Shown one piece after another: positions 11,361-21,703 of a stretch of 64,000 bases of DNA. Position numbers and translations under genes: made by a program. The notes beneath the pieces were generated by a model, which was given only the letters and a program-made list of their open reading frames with translations, searched no databases and was not told the origin of the DNA. Position 1 is the first letter of the stretch, and the number at the start of each line of letters is the position of its first letter. Source of the stretch: Diphasiastrum complanatum (taxonomy: Eukaryota > Streptophyta > Lycopodiopsida > Lycopodiales > Lycopodiaceae); assembly GCA_029204225.1 (NCBI GenBank), contig CM055111.1:28044340-28108339 (forward strand). The letters are read 5' to 3'.

Positions 11361-12119
11361 TATAGAAAAATATCAAAATAAAAAAAACAATATTGTTTAT
11401 TTGCTTGCCCACACCACTCCCAAGGCCCCCCCAACTCCCAATGATCTAACAACGGTGTCTATAGTCATAGTTAAGAACTATTAACAGTTCGGTATATAAC
11501 TTGACTAAATTCAAAAATATTCCCTCCATTGGTTACAAAAAGGGAATATTTTCATTGGATCTTGAATATGACCGCCATCCCCAAATTCGAATCAGAAAAA
11601 AATGCAAAATATTTACATATGCATTCCTTCCACGAGAATGGAAATATGAGCGCCAACTACCTATTGGAATGAGAAAATGAGTGGCATTTCCAAATTTGAA
11701 TCAAGCATACAAGCATGGAGATTGGATTGATCGTACATAGTATATAATATAATCAAATATGAGTATTTTGTTTTGCTTCATAGAATCTGGTCATAGTACT
11801 TTGATGCAACTGATTACTCTATTATTTTTTTGATGATGACATTATATCATTTACATGTGGATATCCCTATTGATTTGGCACCTTTGCAGAGAAGAGGAGG
11901 CAAAGGAATTTAAATATCTGCTGGGGATCATTCTCGTTACAAGGCAGAAGGAAAAAAAAACTTGGATTTATGGATAGATGGAACATTACATCCACAAGAT
12001 CCAAGCACTTTGACACATCCCACATTCTCTTCAATAACTCATTTAGTTACATGGATATGCAATGGGCTAGATTACTAGGATATTGTGAAAGATTGCAGAA
12101 CCATGGAAAATAACTTTAC
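11361..12119. other. Non-coding leader before the transposase-like gene
   Basis: AT-rich sequence with no sustained open frame. It includes a small inverted repeat around AATATTCCCTCC and GGGAATATTT (about 11516-11562). It may hold the promoter and 5' UTR of the following gene; no clear TATA box could be chosen among many AT-rich runs. Confidence 0.35.
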
Positions 12120-14479
12120 ATGAATAAAGTTCACTTTTTAGAAGGTGAGGTAATTCGGATATCCTCTTATTGTCAGAATAGAGATTGTCATCTCCAAAAG
12201 ATGTTAGAAGAAAATGAACAACTTAAAAAAAATAATGAATCATTACAGAAGATAAAAATCAATATCAAATCAGAACTAGAGCAAATGCAATCAGTCTTAC
12301 AGTCTATTCGTATTGAAAACTTACAATTATTGAAGGATGTGGATTTGGCAAAGAAGAAGGCTGAAAGTAAGAAGCGAAAGTGACAAAGTTGCAAGGATAT
12401 TCAAACGCTTTCAAAAGGAGGTTATCGAAATAGAAGGATTCGTGCATTCAAGTAAGCATATTCTGAATTTTGGAAGTTTTTCAATGACATTTGGATTTAA
12501 TTTCAGCTACGGTGATATTCTGTTAACTATTTGGTTTTTTTGAAGATCTGCATTAGTAGCTCCTCGGAATATTAAAGACAATGCTTCACTAGGAATGTCA
12601 TTGGGCACAATATTGACTTGCAAATCCATTGAGCATATCATGATGAACATTAGGATTTCAAATGTAAAGTGTAAAATAGCAGAGTCTTTGATGGTGGACA
12701 TTCAAAAAATTTTAGATAGGACTATAGTTTAGGGTGCTTGTGATTTTGCAAGTATTAGCAGAGAAGCATATGCAACAATATCTAAACTAATTAGAGAAGT
12801 TTTTAAGCAAGTTCAAATTAGAAAAGTCCCAATCCCTAGAACATATCACTTGAAGAAAGAGAGGGATACATTAAACATAGGTATGCATAAGATAACTGGA
12901 ACTCCATTTCATATTGAGGAGGTGTATGAAACTGATGGAAGATCGATATTCTATAATTCATCAAACAATTTATTTGTTGATCTATGATTACTTGCTGAGA
13001 TACATCGTCACATTCTATGATATAACCTATGAAAAGGTGAATGGAAAAATAATCATAGTACTTAAGTTAGATGAGTCAGAAATTGTGAAAGGGCAGAAGA
13101 TGGAGAGGGTTAGTATAACTCTCATGAATGGTGCTCTATCACAAATAGAGAACCAAGAAGATTTCAGATTCAGTGTCCACTCAGAAAATGATATATGGTG
13201 GTTGGCAGCGTTTCAGGTAACTAGCCTCATTATTACATTACATTCATTGAATAGTATTAATACATTGTAAACTAAGTCTGCTTAATTCTTTGGACAGGTG
13301 CTGAAAGAGGATCATGATATATTATCATGGATATTCTCAAGGACATCTTATCCTAGGATCATCAAGGACCATATGGATGGAGGACTTCTCAATGTTCCAG
13401 GAGTTGGAGACTTCAATGTTGAATGGCACTTAGCAGGTGATTTGAAAACATTGAAATGTATGTATAATGTCTCTCACGGTGCTACATCAAAACACCCTTG
13501 TTTGAACTGCATGAAAATGGCAAAAGAAGTAACTAGGAGTACATGAATTACTAGAGAATATGCGGATCCAAACTGGAAGGCCTGTGCTGCCTATCCCCTT
13601 AAAAAATGTGCATGTTTGCACTCTTCATGTAGAAGTTAGATTAATAGAAAAGATCATTTATCTTCATATAGTTTTTGCTTGGAATACTAAGCCAGCATCA
13701 ATAGCAAAGGAAGCTATCTCTCGATTAGAAGATGTTTTATCAAAAGCAGAACTCCATAAAGGACATGTCAAAATTCAGAAAGATGAAAAGCTTTTAGGAA
13801 AGAATGGGAACATGCCAACTAAGCCAAGCATAGGAGGAGCAAAAGCATGTCGTTTTCTATCAAATCATACTGGTAAGGCTTCTTATATTCAACACTCAGT
13901 CTGGACAGATATATTGCTGCCACTCAGGATTTTGAGAAAGACGGCAAAACCAGAGTACTAAAAGTTGATGTATGGAAAAAGCTTGATAGTATGATTGCTA
14001 TTTTAAGAAAAGAAAAATACTCTGATATTGATAAGAAAGCTGTCCAAAGGACTTGTGTCGAGTTTGTTAATGCAGTATCAAAAGCATGGGGAGAAGATCA
14101 CATCACTCATTACATGGTTAGTATAAAATTTTCAAAATGCTTTCAAATTTTCATATATATTTAGATCCAAACATAAGACTAACATTATGATTTTGACATA
14201 TGCAGCACATTCTAAGAGATCATTACAACATTTTTTGCAAATACATATGGAAGCTTGAGTGTATGGTCATCACAAGGGATGGAGAAGTCACACTGGCAAG
14301 CACGAGCAACATTTCATCGAAATACACAAAATAGAGGAACCAATGAAAAACGAAACTACATTTGTCAATTGTTTCAGTGGTTCTACCGTAGAGTTCAGAT
14401 TCAACATATAACAAAGTCCACACAATACAACAAGTTTAGAAAAGCATGCAAGTTCATACAGAAAGAGAAAATCAAATGA
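12120..14479 (+). pseudogene. RAG1/Transib-like DDE transposase relic
   Basis: It begins with a coiled coil (about 87 codons, Lys/Glu/Gln heptads, basic end KKKAESKKRK). After an intron (12452-12559) comes a region with ISREAYATISKLIREVFKQ. The catalytic-type blocks follow: KLDESEIVKG (Asp codon 13070-13072) before RVSITLM; an 81-bp GT-AG phase-0 intron (13217-13297); EDHDILSWIF; GDLKTLKCMYN with CLNC zinc cysteines; VCTLHVEVRLIEK; KNGNMPTKP; another intron (14117-14205); and YGSLSVWSSQGMEKSHWQ (Glu codon 14282-14284). This order mirrors the RAG1 core as I remember it: SCDGMG, VRFSFT, DESDHETL, EKLVxEVEGL with CTLC, ALHCDIGNA, GSIGAWASEGNESGNK. The acid expected near LHCD is Glu here. At least four frameshifts and one stop make this copy dead. 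A different RNase H-fold transposase family with the same layout is the main alternative. Confidence 0.62.
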
Positions 14480-14599
14480 TTGATAAGTAGAAAATCATCA
14501 TTGTCATCAAATCATGACATGTTCAGAATTGCTTTGCAAATTCATTGAACATCCAATGTAAATGTATTGATTGTATTATACCAAAATACAAAGTGTCAA

Positions 14600-16359
14600 C
14601 TATTCATCATCAGATCTTGTATCAGATTCTATGGCAGTATTGTCATGAAGAAATTCTCTGCTAGCGTACGCATATAATAGATGTGCACTATCCTTATTTC
14701 CACTAAGCTCAATATAAGTGGAATACAATGAATAATGGGAGCTCCTTAAAGGAACATTCCCATCAGTAAAGCCTAAAATGTTTAAAACGTAAGATCTTTT
14801 GACAAAAATGATCTTATTCGTCTTAACAAATTTATGTCCTCCTAGGTAAAATGATAAAACTTTAACTGCCATTATAAGACTCTCCCCGACTGGGCTCAGC
14901 TTGGAATGAGCAATACAGATCTCATTCTTTAGGAAATGCCTAAGATAGTGGCCCAGTCCACTGTCCCTCTGGAACGAGGATGCATGTTGTCTGAAACCAC
15001 CTCGTCTCGCAGCAAAATCATCTGTTATGAGAGCATCTTGCAATAAGAAATATGTTAGCAAAAACACATTCAGTGATTGAAAACATTCAAATGCAAGGAA
15101 GATTAAACACTTACACATTCTTCATCATTAGCAGCAACCAGATCAGGATGATCAATATAACCACGTACCGAAGTGGAATAATAAGTGAAATGCATTAATG
15201 ATGGACGAGGGAAGCCCATCTGGGATTGAAATGCCGTGAATTCTTCATCGGATACTCCGCCTCGCCCATCCTCAGCTATATTTGATAAAGTCTTATTCAG
15301 ACATTCTTCACCGGTCATAAGTCCCTCCTCATCATCAAAATCAATACCAGCAACAAGGTCATCTGTTTCAAAATCTACAAAGTCGGAGAATTTGGAAATT
15401 GTGCCGGATAATAAACATAGAACCTCGTCCTCACGATAGTCAAAAAAATTTACATAAATCAGCAGTAGTAAAATATACATTGTCATTAATATAATATACA
15501 GACAAATTGAAAAGACATTTTGACTCCTCCATAGATTTGGATTCATCATCAGATGTATTTTGGCCAATGAAAGAATCCAGGAGAACATCAGTATTTACAT
15601 CAATAAAGTCACTATCCTTATCAGGAGTGTCGATAAGAAAGTGACCGATATCCTTAATAGCTGACTGAACAGAGCATGGTGCAAAAGGAGGGTCAGCAAC
15701 AGAAACTTCATCATCATCTGAAATATGAACTAACATGAAAAATACGAAACCACTCTGAAATTTAACCAATCGACATTTCTTGTTGCAATATGGACATATT
15801 GAATTGCTTTTGAAAAGATTAAACAATTTGGTGAACATTCTCTCCAGTCTATGTCTGAAAGCTGGGAAGAAATGAACAAGATCAGTATAATGCATGTACT
15901 GGAGTGGACCTATGGAGAAAACAGGCTTACTAAGTATATATCTGAATCTGACATAATGGTCATAAAATACATCAGAATTTGGTGGTGCAGTCCTGAAAAC
16001 ATGTAGATATGGCCTGAATAGACTGTGAAAATAGTCTAGATTTTTAGAAATCCCAAATTCACTAAGAAATGAACTCAAGTCTGAATCTCGTGAGGATGAT
16101 GAGGAAGTAAAAGAAGGTAATCCATTCTACACTGGAGTTCTGGACTACAAAAAGGTGAGAGAAAAATTGTTAGTTCTTGCTGGAATGTTTGAAATTTTGT
16201 CTTTAGTAGTGAATACACTATCTTGTTCTTCCTTGCGACAGCTCCACTGTCTGATGCCTCAGCTTGCTGTGGAGTAATATTTAGCATTGCTGGTTGGTCT
16301 GCAACAGCTGTGACACTGATTGTTTTTATCTTCATAGCATCCTCGGGGTCAGTCTGCAT
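14600..16359 (-). pseudogene. Unrecognised multi-exon gene converging on the RAG1-like gene
   Basis: Four coding blocks read on the minus strand. The first (16359 to about 16080) begins with Met and has AVARKNKIVYSLLKTKF. The second (about 16120-15530) has a Ser-rich start, FRPYLHVFRTAPPNSDVFYD, a single CPYCNKKC zinc-type motif, and acidic ISDDDEV. The third (15440-15115) is acidic, with GLMTGEECLNKTLSNIAED. The fourth (15036 to the stop at 14600) has DSGLGHYLRHFLKNEICIAH and ends SDTRSDDE. A GTAAGT donor at 15114 and a TTGCAAG acceptor at 15037 bound a plausible 78-nt intron, although the phase is off by one, suggesting a small indel. The stop lies about 120 bp from that of the opposite gene. 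I recognise no family: no kelch repeats, PHD finger, RT or integrase motifs. Confidence 0.5.
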
Positions 16360-16362
16360 CTC

Positions 16363-17890
16363 TTAATCTTTTTGGATTTGCTTGAAGATGATGTCTGTCT
16401 GAATGGCCTTCCTACCCGAAAGATCAGGTTTATTCACTAAATGTTTCAATGCGTATTGATCTACGTGAAAAACAAAAGGGTATCCTAAAAGATAATGTCT
16501 AAATTTCTTTACTGAATAAATCATTCCTAGTGCTTCTCGCTCTATAGTGGAATAGTTCTTTTCTGATGCAACGAGTTGCCTACCCGCATAATACATTGGG
16601 TTATCTACATTTTGGACATCTTTCTGACTAAGCACTACACCTATTGCAAACGATGATGTATCTAAATATACATGGAACTTTTTTGCCCAATTTGGAGGTC
16701 TAACTCTAGTGGCTTCTGCTAATGACTGTTTTAACTGATCAAAAGCTTGCTGATGGTCCTGTAACCAATGGTACTCAACAGATTTTTTTTAATAAACTTG
16801 TTAAAGGAGTTACTACTATGGCATAATCCTTAATTATCCTACGATAATAACCTACGTGTCCTAGAAAACCTCTAAGCTCTTGTAGATTAGTTGGTTCTAA
16901 TAACTCTAAAATCAATTTTACTTTTTTGATGTCGGCTTGTATACCATCCTTCAAAATTTTATGTCCTAACAGGATGCCTTCCCTCATCCCGAAGTAACAC
17001 TTGGCTGGATGCAATTTAAGAGATGTCTCTTGACATATTCTTAATGTTTTCTCTAATGCGTCTAGATGGTCTTTAGTTGATGAATAGACACAAAAGTCAT
17101 GAAAGAAAATTTCTAAAAAATTCCTTGAAAAAATATTGAAAAATATTTGTCATCATACATTGGAATGTGGCAGGTGCATTACAAAGACCAAAGGGCGTTC
17201 GCGTATACACGTACGTCCCCCAATTAGTGGTGAAAGTGGTCTTGGATCTATCTTCCTCTTTTATAAAAACTTGGTTATAACCTGAGAATCCATCTAAAAA
17301 GCTATAACGTTCATGACCAACTACCTAGTCAAGAATAGTATCTGTATACAACAGAGGATGATAATCCTTTGTTGTAGCAGCATTTAGTTTTCTAAAATCA
17401 TGGCAAACTCTAATCTTGCCCGTCTTCTTCGTAGGTACTATAACTATTGGTGACACCCACTCACTGCTTAGAACATGATATATAATACCCGCTCTAAGAC
17501 ATCTATCTAATTCGTCTTTAACTAACAAGGAGTACTTTGGATTCAATCTATATTGGAGCTGCCTAACAAGTATTGTTCCCTGAATAAGTTCTATTCTATA
17601 TTTGCCCCATTTAACTGGTATCCCTATTAAATCATCCATCGACCAAGCAAATATGTTTTGGTATTTTTGAAGAAGTAATATATACTCTTCACGATCCTGG
17701 TCCGATTGGTGTTTATATAAATTCAAAATTTTACCTTTATTAATTTCTATTTCTACATAATCTGTTTTATCTACCATCCCTTTGGTCAGGCTTGCTCTGG
17801 TTCCACCCAGAACTTCCCTTGACTCGGATGTTGTTGGTATTTTCTCATCCTCGTCAATCTCATAGCATTTTATGAAATTGATCCGCAAAT
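16363..17890 (-). pseudogene. Ty3/gypsy pol fragment (RT to RNase H) nested in copia-1
   Basis: Minus-strand blocks in order: NIFAWSMDDLIGIP, the priming segment with LDRCLRAGIIYHVLSSEWVS, PIVIVPTKKTGKIRVCHDFR (RT start), a region with stops that still reads FGLCNAPATFQ, HPAKCYFGM and LRGFLGHVGYYRRII, then RNase H with VVLSQKD, EKNYSTIEREALGMIYSVKK and FRHYLLGYPF. The catalytic YxDD box falls in the stop-riddled part near 17100. The 5' side joins copia-1 integrase sequence directly, so gag, protease and 5' LTR are absent. It ends at RNase H, where the unrecognised convergent gene begins. Confidence 0.85.
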
Positions 17891-18590
17891 TTGCTGAAGT
17901 CATCAATAAACGTAATGAAGTACTTTGCATCACCCAATGACAATATTCTGAATGGTCCACAAATATCTGAATGCACAATTTCAAGTACCTTAGTTGCTTT
18001 ACAAACATTCTTACTAAAAGATGTTCTAGTCATCTTGCCCTTAAGACAAGATTCGCAGGTAGTTCAAATATCTCTACTTTTGATTTCGACTCCTTGAATT
18101 CTCTTACTTTTATTGGCTTGGTACAAGGCTTCCATGTTCATATGACATAGCCTTTTGTGCCACAATACATTTGTTGATTCCTGAGTTTGATTGACTTGTT
18201 CGATTCTTGTTCAAATGTTCAGTTGATACAAATTTCCTTCTCTGCTACCTTTAGCAGTCGGGTTATCAAAATCTTCCTCGAATAGTCTACAAGAGTTCTT
18301 TATGAAGGTTACTGACATGCTTGTATCAACTATCTTAGCTACAGACAGAAGATCTTTATCAAGAGTAGGGACATAAAGGACTTCCTCCAATTTCTTGTCA
18401 CCCTGATTCGTGTCTAGCCATAATACACCAGTTCCATCAACCACGTGTTTAGAACCATCTACAAGTATAATGTATCTCGAATCGTTTGTCTTCTTGTAGT
18501 CAGACAAAATTTGTTTCGAGGAAACAAAATGTGAGGTGGCTCCCGAATCAAGTACTACTTCTCGAATTGAATTAGATTAACAACATGGAT
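17891..18590 (-). pseudogene. Copia-1 protease and N-terminal integrase
   Basis: The protease active site VVLDSGATSHF is intact on the minus strand near 18545. It is followed by LEEVLYVPTLDKDLLSVAKI, the usual protease/GAG-preintegrase link, and GNLYQLNI. Further down the strand come KATKVLEIVHSDICGPF and KYFITFIDDFSKFA, the start of the integrase core with its first catalytic Asp (HSD) and second (IDD). The sequence is then cut by the gypsy insertion. Stops lie between the blocks. Confidence 0.8.
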
Positions 18591-18639
18591 GAGTACTAAC
18601 ATAAGCTGCTAAATTCCTTGTGCCCTGCCTGCTCTAGAG

Positions 18640-19569
18640 CATTCTGCTTTGTCTTTGACATAGGGTGAATCTGAAGGTTCACTTCGATTCTACTCCTTTG
18701 TTTCTGGGATTCTGATAACAGTCTATTGCTGCATGGCCCCATTTATGACAATGACTACATTCAATCTTTGGATTTAGCCAACACTTTTCTTTTGTGTGAC
18801 CTGATCTTCTGCATCTGTTGTAGATCTTCTTATCACCAAAATTCTTCTGTTGTTAATCAGATTGTTGTTCATTAGTCTTAGACTCATTCTTCTTAGATGA
18901 CTCCCTCTTAAACTTAGACTTCCTAAAAGATTTATTCTTCTGAGTAAATAGAGCACTTTCTGAGTCACCATTTTTGTCATAGTGTTCATGAGCTTCTACT
19001 TCTTCCTTCACTCCGTCTATTGCCTTTTGAAGTGTCATCATCGCATCTTTTGCCAATAAGGTTCGAGTTGTGTGGAATGACTTGGGTAGGGCTCGAAGAA
19101 AATAACTAAGCTATTTTTCCTTAGAAATTGTATTTTCTGCACCAGAATTTTGCAAGAAACTAAATAGATCTTTAATCTCTCGCACGAATGTATTCAGGTC
19201 TTTGCCGTCCCACTGTAGGTAAGTTAATTGGTCTTCCAAGAACATGATCTGATTATGAGATCGAGTCTCATTCTTGGTTTGCAATTTTTCCCATAAATCC
19301 TTTGCGTTTGAAATTGATGTAAGATCTAACATTATATTGTCATGCACTGAAGACACAATAATTGCTATAGCTTTGTCATTTTTTAAACTCCATTCTCGAA
19401 ATTCTTTGCCAAGAGTAGCTTCTAGTCTTTCCTCAATTGGTTCTACCCATTGCCATAGACCTTCGCCCTTCAACAAGAGTGAAGTCTTTAATTTCCAAAT
19501 CAAGTAATTTGAACCTTCTGGATCCAAGATTGTAGTGATCTTAGCTTGAATATTGGTGATCGATGACAT
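18640..19569 (-). pseudogene. Copia-1 gag with zinc knuckles
   Basis: Starts at a Met with ILDPEGSNYLIWKLKTSLLL, the typical copia gag opening, followed by KDLWEKLQTK and EDQLTYLQWDGKDLNTFVRE (UBN2-type gag). Two knuckles lie near 18720-18800: the first is degenerate (Tyr replaces the first Cys, RCRRSGHTKEKC) and the second, CSHCHKWGHAAIDC, fits CX2CX4HX4C. The frame is broken at about 19110 and 18850. Confidence 0.8.
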
Positions 19570-19671
19570 CTTTTAATTCTAAATAACTTCCAAATAGCGA
19601 CTTACTAATGGATGTATGAAGAATGTTGAGAGGGATTCGAAGATAACACTGTATCAACTTTAATTCCGTAT

Positions 19672-20518
19672 GTTCTGATACCACTGTAGGGAAAATAGTA
19701 ATTACTTTTCCATAGAGAACATGATACGAATTTGAATAAATCAAATTAATATCAGTGTCTTCAATCGTAATTTTATCAAATCTATGTACTAATAGAACAG
19801 TATTTGTTTTGATTGAATATGCATGTGAAAATTATATGTGAATGTGTTAGACTTATATGCGAAAGTAAGAAACAACTCAAGACAATCTAGACAATAAGAA
19901 ACTATTGATCAAAAACTAATTTTTATAACTCTGAATCTGATTCATCAATATACATCTCTTGCTGTCTTATCTCACTATTGTGTCTCTGATTGAGTTAGTA
20001 TGAACAAGTAGTGCATATGTATTTATATTGCTACAAGATAGGTCCTTTGGCCTTTTAATACTGTAACAATAGAAATGTAACCGTTTATGACGGTTGATAT
20101 TCAAATAGACGCTCTGTTTCCAGGATCAAATAGATTTTGTTCGTGAATATTTTGCGATAGTCTATCTCTTCATCTTAGATTCATCTTTCGCGAATTGTTT
20201 GCGATAGATGACAATTCTTGAGCTTGAAGTAGGAAGCTAGAATATTTCGTGAATTGTTCGAGATAGTTTCGCGATATCTGAGGCTTGAACAAGAAACAGA
20301 AAATTTTTGCGACAAGATTCTGTTCGCAAATCTTTTGCGTTTCAACAAGAAAGCCACGAGCTTCCACAAGACGCTGTTTCGCTAATCTTTCACGAATCTT
20401 TTGAGCTGGTCACAAACAGAAATGTTTTGATTTCGTGTCCGTTTCTTTCTCATCCTTTGTCAAGTAAATTGTGCGCTTTGTTGGTAAAACCAAGATCTGT
20501 CTGATCAATTGTTCTACA
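19672..20518 (-). repeat. Copia-1 5' LTR with adjacent primer-binding site
   Basis: On the minus strand the LTR ends ...CTACA one base before TGGTATCAGAAC (19672-19683), complementary to the 3' end of initiator tRNA-Met with one changed position near its end. In plus orientation the LTR runs from TGTAGGGAAAA (19685) to TTGTTCTACA (20518), about 834 bp, with TGTAG/CTACA inverted ends. It contains several variants of the motif TTCGCGAAT...TTTGCGAT between 20130 and 20400, which could be promoter or enhancer repeats. The partner 3' LTR is missing. Confidence 0.7.
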
Positions 20519-20531
20519 GCATCTTGCAAGG

Positions 20532-21203
20532 ATGGTGAGCATTGGAGAGTCTACTATCTTTGAATACTTTTTGGATAGTATTAGTAGACATGAAGTGAAT
20601 TGTTGCTTATCTTTAAGATCTATGATATTTAGTACTTTGTATGACAAGACAATGAAAATTGATGCTTTCAAATCTCCACTTGTTGTTGCAATTTCATTGG
20701 ATAACTATTTTTGTAATAGTTTGAATAGTGTCATAAAAGATGAAACATCATTTGTATTGGAAATCTTTGGGTCCACATGCTTTGAGCATGATCATTCCAA
20801 TGTAAGGACCAAAGATTATCCTATTTCAATGATAGGAATAATGGTAGTGTTTTGCTCTTCAAGTAGAGATTGTGGAATCTACTTGTTTTCCATCAAAGAA
20901 GTTGTCAATGGTGGAAATGTGATCTTTCAAGAGTGGAAGATTTGTAAACTCGAAGAAGCCCCTTTGGATCAATACCTTATTCAATTCATTGATGGTTTGG
21001 AGTTAAGTCAGGTGGAGCAAGTTCAAGACTCAAGGACTCCAAGAAGAACCATGAGTATCAAGATGGAACCATCAAGGCTCAATCATATGGGTCAAGCAAG
21101 GCAAGTTGTCTTTGGAAACATTATGTATGCACTTAATAGTTTAACTGATGTATCTTCAAGTGCACAAAATGCCTTGGAATCCATGGCTTGGCATGATGTT
21201 TAG
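20532..21203 (+). CDS. Unassigned 223-codon open frame
   Basis: An ATG-started open frame just outside the copia-1 LTR, unusually long for this decayed window. The N-terminal 150 residues are mixed alpha/beta-like, with hydrophobic strands such as ISMIGIMVVFCSSS; the C-terminal third is polar, containing QDSRTPRRTMSIK. No catalytic motif, zinc ligand, signal peptide or transmembrane segment is clear. It could be an exon of a host gene, a retrotransposon accessory frame or chance. No splice partner is evident. Confidence 0.3.
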   Translation: MVSIGESTIFEYFLDSISRHEVNCCLSLRSMIFSTLYDKTMKIDAFKSPLVVAISLDNYFCNSLNSVIKDETSFVLEIFGSTCFEHDHSNVRTKDYPISMIGIMVVFCSSSRDCGIYLFSIKEVVNGGNVIFQEWKICKLEEAPLDQYLIQFIDGLELSQVEQVQDSRTPRRTMSIKMEPSRLNHMGQARQVVFGNIMYALNSLTDVSSSAQNALESMAWHDV

Positions 21204-21703
21204 TTTTGAAGTGCATCCTCAGTGTGTTGAAACGTACTGGCACGCCAAAGATCACTAGAAACCATTTGTAGAAGCTGCGCCCTGCACCTGATCAAACAAT
21301 CGATGACCACCAAGTCAAATGCAAAGCATGTGGGGGCTGGCTTACAGAGGTCCAGATGGCTGAACACCCAGAACATGGCAAGAACACGCCTCTTCCTAGT
21401 AAGAAAAGTCACCAGGAAGAGGGCCTCATGGACGATGGCTCTAACCCAGGGAAGTGCACCTATGTCCCCCATCAGAAGGTCTATGCCGTGCGCTGCACAG
21501 TCAAGGGATCCCTTAAGAGGTGGTGAAAGATCCTTCATGGAACATCAAGGGATCCTCTAAGAGGTGGTGAAAGATCCTTCATGGACATTATTGTCTATTG
21601 GAGTCTCAAAAGTTCCTTGTTTGTAGCTGGTTTTTTAGACACTTCTAAAGCATTCATTCATCTGGCAAGAGAGTTGTAAATAGATCAAGCTAAATTTGAG
21701 GAG
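21204..21703. other. No gene recognised
   Basis: A moderately GC-rich spacer between the unassigned open frame and the gypsy LTR. Overlapping frames are open on both strands but carry no motif, so I treat them as chance. It contains the 44-bp duplication annotated separately. Confidence 0.4.
21501..21585 (+). repeat. Two-copy tandem duplication, 44-bp period
   Basis: TCAAGGGATCCnnTAAGAGG followed by TGGTGAAAGATCCTTCATGG occurs at 21501 and again at 21545 with one short difference. This is a recent local duplication in non-coding DNA about 120 bp before the gypsy LTR. Confidence 0.9.

Larger units (their letters stand above)
8281..20518 (-). mobile_element. Copia-1: old Ty1/copia element split by nested insertions
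   Basis: Read on the minus strand the order is 5' LTR, tRNA-Met-type PBS, gag, zinc knuckles, protease DSGATSHF, start of integrase; then a 7.5-kb interruption (gypsy piece, transposase gene pair, LTR-like DNA); then integrase C-terminal part, RT, a MITE insertion, and the start of RNase H. The 3' end of RNase H and the 3' LTR are missing. All parts keep one orientation and the copia domain order, so they are one ancient insertion. Frameshifts and stops are common. Confidence 0.75.

Noticed and set aside
14600..16359. The minus-strand partner gene as a RAG2 homologue
   Set aside because: The convergent position is suggestive, but I see no kelch-type repeats and no PHD finger; one CxxC pair is not enough. 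It is left unassigned.
16340..16380. Right terminal repeat of the RAG1-like element at the junction with gypsy RNase H
   Set aside because: The words TTTTTGGATTT and CTCTTAAT are only loosely like the TTAGAGGAGTT terminus, too weak to call.
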